From Eubacterium sp. (GTDB lineage: Bacteria; Bacillota; Clostridia; Peptostreptococcales; Anaerovoracaceae): 9,734 nucleotides of DNA. The DNA is taken from NCBI GenBank assembly GCA_017419895.1, contig JAFOKI010000266.1, positions 1 through 9,734 of the forward strand, given 5' to 3'. The position numbers and the translations under genes were made by a program. Under the pieces are notes generated by a model, which saw nothing but the letters and a program-made list of their open reading frames with translations, had not been told where the DNA came from and ran no database searches. Below are positions 5,378 through 9,734 of this stretch, piece after piece; the stretch's first letter is position 1, and each line of letters begins with the position of its first letter.

Positions 5378-6913
5378 ATGGATAAGATTCTGGTCATCGA
5401 TTTTGGAGGGCAGTACAATCAGCTGATCGCGAGACGGGTAAGAGAGAGCAACGTGTACTGCGAGGTAGTGCCGTACACAATGCCGTTGGACGAGATACTC
5501 GCCAAAGAGCCGAAAGGCATCATTTTGACCGGCGGACCGAACAGTGTGTACGATCCTGAGTCGCCGCACTACGATCCGGAGCTTTTCAGCTGCGGCGTGC
5601 CGGTTCTCGGTATTTGCTACGGAGCACAGCTCATGGCGTGGACAATGGGTGGAAAAGTCGAGACCGCGCCGGTCAGCGAATACGGGAAAACCGATGTGGA
5701 CGTGGACATAAGCGGAAAGCTTTTCCATGGAGTGTCGGATAATACGGTCTGCTGGATGAGCCACACTGACTACATAGCTGAGCCCCCCGAGGGATTCAGA
5801 ATCACTGCGCACACGGACGTGTGCCCGGTCGCGGCGATGGAGAATGCCGGCAAAAAACTGTATGCTGTCCAGTTCCATCCCGAAGTTACCCATACGGCTG
5901 AAGGCCGGAGCATGCTGAACGCGTTCGTATACGGTCCGTGCGGCTGCAAAGGGGACTGGAAAATGGACGATTTCGTGGAGCGTACCATTGCTGAGATCAG
6001 GAACAAAGTCGGCGACGGCAAAGCTCTCTGCGCGCTTTCCGGCGGCGTGGATTCTTCTGTCGCGGCTGTCCTTATGTCAAAGGCGATAGGCAAGCAGCTT
6101 ACATGCGTTTTCGTGGATCACGGGCTTCTGCGGAAAGATGAAGCAGAAGGCGTCGACCGCGTGTTTGGACCTGACGGCGGGTTCGACCTTAACTATGTGC
6201 ATGTAGATGCGCGCGACCGATTCTTTGGTAAACTGGCCGGTGTCACCGAGCCGGAGCAGAAACGAAAAATTATAGGTGAGGAATTTATCCGCGTGTTTGA
6301 GGAAGAGGCCAAGAAGATCGGCGCGGTCGATTATCTTGTCCAGGGGACGATTTATCCCGATGTCATCGAGAGCGGCCTTGGCAAGTCAGCAGTGATAAAA
6401 TCACACCACAATGTCGGAGGACTCCCCGATTACGTCGATTTTAAGGAAATAATCGAACCTCTCAGGATGCTCTTCAAGGACGAGGTCAGAAAAGCCGGCC
6501 TCGAGCTCGGGCTTCCTGAGAGCCTAGTATATCGTCAGCCATTCCCGGGTCCGGGTCTCGGAATACGTATCATCGGCGAAGTAACAAAGGAAAAAGTCAG
6601 AATAGTCCAGGAGGCTGACGCGATCTACCGTGAGGAAATCGCAAAAGCAGGGCTTGACCGCAAGCTGAATCAGTATTTTGCGGCGCTTTCGAACATGCGC
6701 TCAGTCGGTGTTATGGGTGATTTCAGGACATATGACTATGCAGTGGTGCTGCGTGCGGTGCTGACATCCGATTTTATGACTGCTGAAGCGGCGGAACTTC
6801 CGTGGGAGCTTTTGCAGACTTGCATGACCAGAATCGTGAACGAGGTCGATGGCGTGAACCGCGTCATGTATGACCTTACAACAAAGCCGCCCGCAACGGT
6901 GGAACTCGAGTAG
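5378..6913 (+). CDS. guaA: GMP synthase (glutamine-hydrolysing)
   Basis: A 511-aa cytoplasmic enzyme, full length for the family, that converts XMP + ATP + glutamine to GMP. Residues 1-~195 are the class I glutamine amidotransferase: [21 protein letters not shown], the nucleophile elbow GICYGAQ with Cys80, and QFHPEV with His167 and Glu169 completing the triad. Residues ~205-390 are the ATP-pyrophosphatase domain with the P-loop SGGVDSS (221-227), [10 protein letters not shown], and [10 protein letters not shown]. Residues ~391-511 are the dimerisation/XMP-binding domain ([43 protein letters not shown]). It ends [11 protein letters not shown], where most homologues end IEWE, so the Trp of that tail is Leu here. 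It completes the route begun by guaB 1.7 kb upstream. No terminator was seen after it, so some read-through into the LRR gene is possible. Confidence 0.97.
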   Translation: MDKILVIDFGGQYNQLIARRVRESNVYCEVVPYTMPLDEILAKEPKGIILTGGPNSVYDPESPHYDPELFSCGVPVLGICYGAQLMAWTMGGKVETAPVSEYGKTDVDVDISGKLFHGVSDNTVCWMSHTDYIAEPPEGFRITAHTDVCPVAAMENAGKKLYAVQFHPEVTHTAEGRSMLNAFVYGPCGCKGDWKMDDFVERTIAEIRNKVGDGKALCALSGGVDSSVAAVLMSKAIGKQLTCVFVDHGLLRKDEAEGVDRVFGPDGGFDLNYVHVDARDRFFGKLAGVTEPEQKRKIIGEEFIRVFEEEAKKIGAVDYLVQGTIYPDVIESGLGKSAVIKSHHNVGGLPDYVDFKEIIEPLRMLFKDEVRKAGLELGLPESLVYRQPFPGPGLGIRIIGEVTKEKVRIVQEADAIYREEIAKAGLDRKLNQYFAALSNMRSVGVMGDFRTYDYAVVLRAVLTSDFMTAEAAELPWELLQTCMTRIVNEVDGVNRVMYDLTTKPPATVELE

Positions 6914-6950
6914 CAGGATTTGAAGGGGAACGAGCTTATCTTTACAGCGA

Positions 6951-6979
6951 TTGAAAAGGCCGTCCCGATTGTATATAAT
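6951..6979 (+). promoter_or_regulatory. Strong sigma-A promoter of the LRR surface protein
   Basis: TTGAAA (6951-6956), a 17-base spacer and a perfect TATAAT (6974-6979). The expected transcription start is near 6986, about 40 bases before the ATG at 7027. It is the best-matching promoter in the window. Confidence 0.8.
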
Positions 6980-7010
6980 CAAACAGTAAATATTGTTCAA
7001 ATATGCTTTA

Positions 7011-7017
7011 AAAAGGG
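7011..7017 (+). promoter_or_regulatory. Ribosome binding site for the LRR protein
   Basis: AAAGGGG with a 9-base spacer to the ATG at 7027. It points to that ATG as the true start even though the frame read from it closes after three codons (see the LRR gene entry). Confidence 0.7.
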
Positions 7018-7026
7018 GTTCATATT

Positions 7027-8870
7027 ATGAAAAACTGATCGCACTGGTTTTTGTATTCATGATCGCCATAATGGCAGCGCCGCTGGTCTTTGACTCGACC
7101 GGGGCCGTGTACGCTGCAGGCGGTGAATACGGTACGCTTGCTGTCAGCGAGGAAGGCGTGCTGTCGGTAACAGGTACGAATGGTCAAGCCGCAGTTGTCC
7201 CGGCTGACATAACACTTAAGAGCGGAGTGCTTACCATCCCGTCTCAATACATCTTTAAAAATGTATATATCAGCGGTCCTTCGGGATCTGACATTACAGT
7301 CAAAACGCAGGGGACTGATCCACTTGTAGTAACAGACGAGTTAAAATACATCGGTCAAAAGAACATCAAATTCGAATCCGCAAAGATCAAGGCAGTATAC
7401 ATATACTTAGATGGAGATTCTGATGGTACTAACGAGATCAATAATAGTGAGATCGAAACGACCCATTACAGTTTTTATTCAAATCCTTCTCTATCTATCA
7501 TTAACAGCAAGGTCAAAACGGGCCAAACTTACGACTCTGAATTGACGGTTTATGGAAATCTCGAGATAAGCGGTTCTGATATAGTTGTGGATGATGGCAT
7601 TATGTGTCACGGCTCATTGAATATCCTGGATTCTACTGTCGATATCACAGGAAAGAATTCCCATTATGGGTATATCCAAGCAAACGGGGCTGACGAGAAC
7701 GGTTGTTGTCTCCTGATCCGCGGATCCAAGATCAAGCTGAGTACTGATATCACATCTCTAGGCGGCGATATTCTGATCGAGGATTCCGAGGTAGATCTTA
7801 CGGGTAAGTACCCATATAATTGGAGCGTCAACACGAATGGCGTGATCACTTGCGCGATAGATTACGGCGATACCGCAAACGTCGTCATAACCGGTTCCAC
7901 GATCAACGCTAACGGAGGGATAGACTGTGAGGGCAGTCTTTCCATGACCGGATCCGTGATCACGGCGGGAAACGAACCGGTCTATCCTGGTGATGATACC
8001 CGTTCGGTATTCACAGTTGCCGGCGATATCAGCATCGAGGACTGCGAGATCAACGCTACTTCATATGTGGAGGGAGTTCCTGTCTATGCGACAAACGGCA
8101 AGATGCTTGTCAACGGTCAGGAAGTGAGCGATCCATCTTCTGTTAATTTCTGCAGGGTCACATTCAAAGCCGTCAACGGCAAATTTGCTGACGGGAAAAC
8201 CTCTGTCGCACGTTCACTTCTAAGCGGACAGAAGATCGATGCAGGCAAGATCCCCGCGGTCACACCGGATCAGGGCTATGCTGCGGGATCATGGGACAAA
8301 GACCCGTCTGCGCAGACGATAAGCAGCGATATCACGTTCACATACACTTGCACTGCACTGCAGCCAGCGGTCGGCACAGTCATTACCGATACGGCCACCG
8401 GCTACAAATACAAGGTAACAGTCAAGGGCAAGCAGGTCGCTTTCTGCGGATTGAGCGGCGCAGTGAAGAAAGTCAAGATGCCTGCTTCTGTAACTCTCAA
8501 AGGTACAAAGTACACAGTTACATCTGTAGCCAAGAACGCGCTCAAGAAAAACAAGAAGGTGACTTCTGTCGTCATCGGAAGCAATGTTGAGACCATCGGC
8601 GCGACCGCGTTCAGCGGCTGCACAAAACTCACGTCTGTCACCATCGGCAAGAAGGTCAAGGCTATAAAGGCAGGAGCGTTCAAGGGTTCCAAGAAACTGA
8701 AGAAAATAACGATCAAGACCACTAAACTCACGACGAAGAAAGTCGGCAAGAAAGCATTTACGGGCATCTACAAGAAAGCGGTCTTCAAAGTTCCCGCCAA
8801 GAAGCTGAAAGCATACAAGACGCTTCTGAAGAAAAAAGGCGCTCCAAAGAAGGCGGTCTACAAGAAGTAG
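7027..8870 (+). CDS. Secreted beta-helix / BspA-like leucine-rich repeat protein, frameshifted at its start
   Basis: The ATG at 7027 has a promoter and ribosome binding site, but reads ATG AAA AAC TGA. One more A in the A-run (7030-7034) would give MKKLIALVFVFMIAIM... and join the long frame ending at 8870, a 614-aa protein. As given, the long frame itself opens only with a TTG at 6993 or in-frame ATGs at 7059 and 7071, none with a ribosome binding site. Restored numbering: signal peptide 1-31 (AVYAA); ~33-370 short strands rich in S/N/D/G (ISGSDIVVDDG, SLNILDSTVDITG, ILIEDSEVDLTG), resembling a parallel beta-helix; ~376-440 an InlB-like/Listeria-Bacteroides-type module (VTFKAVNGKFADGKT ... 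GYAAGSWDKDP ... ITFTYTC); ~449-614 BspA-type LRR_5 repeats (TAFSGCTKLTSVTIG, GAFKGSKKLKKITI). The last 62 residues hold 25 Lys and no acidic residue. There is no LPXTG. It is likely an exported, wall-associated adhesin-like protein; ligand unknown. Confidence 0.8.
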
Positions 8871-8935
8871 GCCTATTCGTTGAACAACAAACCGGTCCAT
8901 ATGGGCAGAATGATCTTTGTAAGATGTATATAACA

Positions 8936-8965
8936 AAACGCGGGAGTTAGCCGGCTCCCGCGTTT
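8936..8965 (+). terminator. Hairpin terminator after the LRR gene
   Basis: A perfect 11-bp stem AAACGCGGGAG / CTCCCGCGTTT with an 8-base loop TTAGCCGG. The A-run on the left and T-run on the right belong to the stem, so it could work in both directions, although no minus-strand gene faces it in the window. Only a short TTTGTG follows. Confidence 0.75.
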
Positions 8966-8998
8966 GTGCTACAATGCGACGATTTGACATATGAAACG

Positions 8999-9048
8999 CG
9001 AAATATCACCTTTGCGACGGTCGAAATCGAATAGAATAGAGACGAAAT
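8999..9048 (+). repeat. Three CGAAAT direct repeats, candidate operator
   Basis: CGAAAT occurs at 8999-9004, 9022-9027 and 9043-9048, with steps of 23 and 21 bases, about two helical turns. The last copy overlaps the place where a -35 would be for the TATAAT at 9063, and no -35 consensus is present there. This arrangement would fit an activator site, but no factor is identified. Confidence 0.35.
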
Positions 9049-9059
9049 GACAGGCAACG

Positions 9060-9068
9060 TGGTATAAT
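9060..9068 (+). promoter_or_regulatory. Extended -10 promoter of the Ig-like surface protein
   Basis: TGG-TATAAT (TATAAT at 9063-9068) is a perfect -10 with a TGn extension. No -35 is seen 16-18 bases upstream. A second TATAAT lies at 9102-9107 and a TACAAT at 9111-9116, so more than one start point is possible. The leader to the ATG at 9170 would be about 95 bases; no riboswitch fold was recognised. The 299-base gene gap 8871-9169 holds otherwise only the terminator at 8936 and the CGAAAT repeats. Confidence 0.55.
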
Positions 9069-9169
9069 CAAAATTACGGACCCCAAGAACGGATGATTCA
9101 GTATAATAAATACAATGATAGTATCGGGTCAGATTTAAGAGGTTTCATGTAGAAAGGCGAGTAGAGATT

Positions 9170-9734
9170 ATGTTAAGTACAACACAGAGCCGGATGTTTT
9201 ATTCTTTAAGAAAGCGATCCGGGAATCCCGTTATCAGGACGGCTGTTTTGGTTTTACTGATTGTTATCGCTTTTTCAGTAATGATCGTCAGGGTCAATGC
9301 GGACGATAGTGTTGCGGTAACGGGAGTTTCGGTCAAAGACCGTAATGGTTACACATCTATGCAGCCTTGCTGGCCCGGACAAGGGCGGCAACTAACTGTA
9401 ACGGTCAGCCCGAGCAACGCGACTAATAAAAACGTGACATTTTCGAGCAACGATGAATCGGTCGCGACGGTCACTGACGACGGTTATGTAAAAGCTGTCG
9501 GCGTTGGATCTGCCACGATAACGGTCACGACTGAAGACGGCGGATTTAAAGCGTACTATTCAGTAAATGCTGTTGAGTTCATTGCCACAGAAGGCGTGTA
9601 CGTGACGAAATCATCTTCAGGCACGGACAGGGTTGAATCCATAGAAATGACTGGAGGAGAATCCGGAACATATTGGATCGTGACAGAGCCTTTGAATGCG
9701 TCCACACAGGCATTCAATGTGTATTCCGAGGACA
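9170..9734 (+). CDS. Secreted protein with bacterial Ig-like (Big_2) domains, N-terminal part
   Basis: The frame is open from the ATG at 9170 to the right edge; 188 residues are visible. Residues 1-44 form a long signal peptide: a basic n-region (RKR, IR), a hydrophobic core ~24-40, and likely cleavage after VNA (44). Residues ~49-134 are a Big_2-type Ig-like domain: VAVTGVSV, LTVTVSPSNATNKNVTF, the hallmark SSNDESVATVTDDGYVKAVGVGSATITV, and then YYSVN. From ~142 a related but more divergent strand-rich unit begins (VYVTKSSS ... YWIVTEPLNAS) and is cut off. Such domains stack as stalks in surface adhesins and wall-bound enzymes of Firmicutes; what the missing C-terminus carries is unknown. 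The start has only a weak AAAGG 12 bases upstream. An in-frame ATG at 9194 is an alternative but has no better site. Confidence 0.8.
   Translation, partial: MLSTTQSRMFYSLRKRSGNPVIRTAVLVLLIVIAFSVMIVRVNADDSVAVTGVSVKDRNGYTSMQPCWPGQGRQLTVTVSPSNATNKNVTFSSNDESVATVTDDGYVKAVGVGSATITVTTEDGGFKAYYSVNAVEFIATEGVYVTKSSSGTDRVESIEMTGGESGTYWIVTEPLNASTQAFNVYSED

Noticed and set aside
6993..7026. TTG at 6993 as the start of the LRR protein (giving MFKYALKRGSYYEKL...)
   Set aside because: It has no ribosome binding site, lies only about 7 bases after the predicted transcription start, and the AAAGGGG clearly serves the ATG at 7027. The one-base deletion explanation fits better.
8900..8932. A 10-codon ATG frame between the LRR gene and its terminator
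   Set aside because: It has no ribosome binding site and its length is within chance for a gap.
1..9734. tRNA genes, CRISPR arrays, insertion sequences or attachment sites
   Set aside because: No cloverleaf, regularly spaced identical repeats, transposase-like reading frame or flanking target duplication was seen on either strand.

Overview
The window looks like chromosomal DNA of an anaerobic Gram-positive Clostridia (Lachnospirales/Eubacteriales-like, probably gut or rumen). The evidence is AGGAGG/AAGGGG-type ribosome binding sites, sigma-A-like promoters, hairpin plus T-tract terminators, a Clostridia-type IMP dehydrogenase, and several large secreted proteins with Ig-like, leucine-rich-repeat and beta-helix architecture. 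Base composition looks close to 50% GC by eye. All genes lie on the + strand. I saw no tRNA, rRNA, CRISPR array, transposase or phage gene.

Layout. (1) 2-157: C-terminal end of a DUF4956-type membrane protein. (2) 204-2021: a lipoprotein with a Cthe_2159-type carbohydrate-binding beta-helix and a Gly/Met/Gln-rich repetitive tail, closed by a strong terminator at 2043-2077. (3) 2209-3720: guaB (IMP dehydrogenase), then a DUF4234 membrane protein with a long Q/Y/G/P-rich disordered tail (3773-4726) and a terminator at 4771-4810. (4) 4939-5310: a small DUF2752 membrane protein that may be read from a leaderless mRNA. (5) 5378-6913: guaA (GMP synthase). (6) 7027-8870: a secreted beta-helix/BspA-like LRR protein whose start region carries an apparent one-base deletion, followed by a terminator at 8936-8965. 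(7) From 9170, running off the end: a secreted protein with bacterial Ig-like (Big_2) domains.

How it fits together. guaB and guaA catalyse the two consecutive steps IMP -> XMP -> GMP, so the centre of the window is the guanylate branch of purine synthesis, interleaved with two small membrane proteins of unknown function. The flanks are cell-surface genes: polysaccharide-binding or adhesin-like proteins with repeat domains. These are two functional layers that happen to be neighbours. No purine riboswitch or PurR-type operator was recognised.

Most notable points: the frameshift in an A-tract directly after the start codon of the LRR protein; an IMP dehydrogenase whose length and active-site numbering (Asp261, Cys319, Arg418-Tyr419, 503 aa) coincide with the enzyme of the protist Tritrichomonas foetus; a prion-like low-complexity tail on a membrane protein; a likely leaderless transcript; and a promoter region with three CGAAAT direct repeats upstream of the Ig-like protein. 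None of these is a clearly new system. The frameshift and the prion-like tail deserve the first look.
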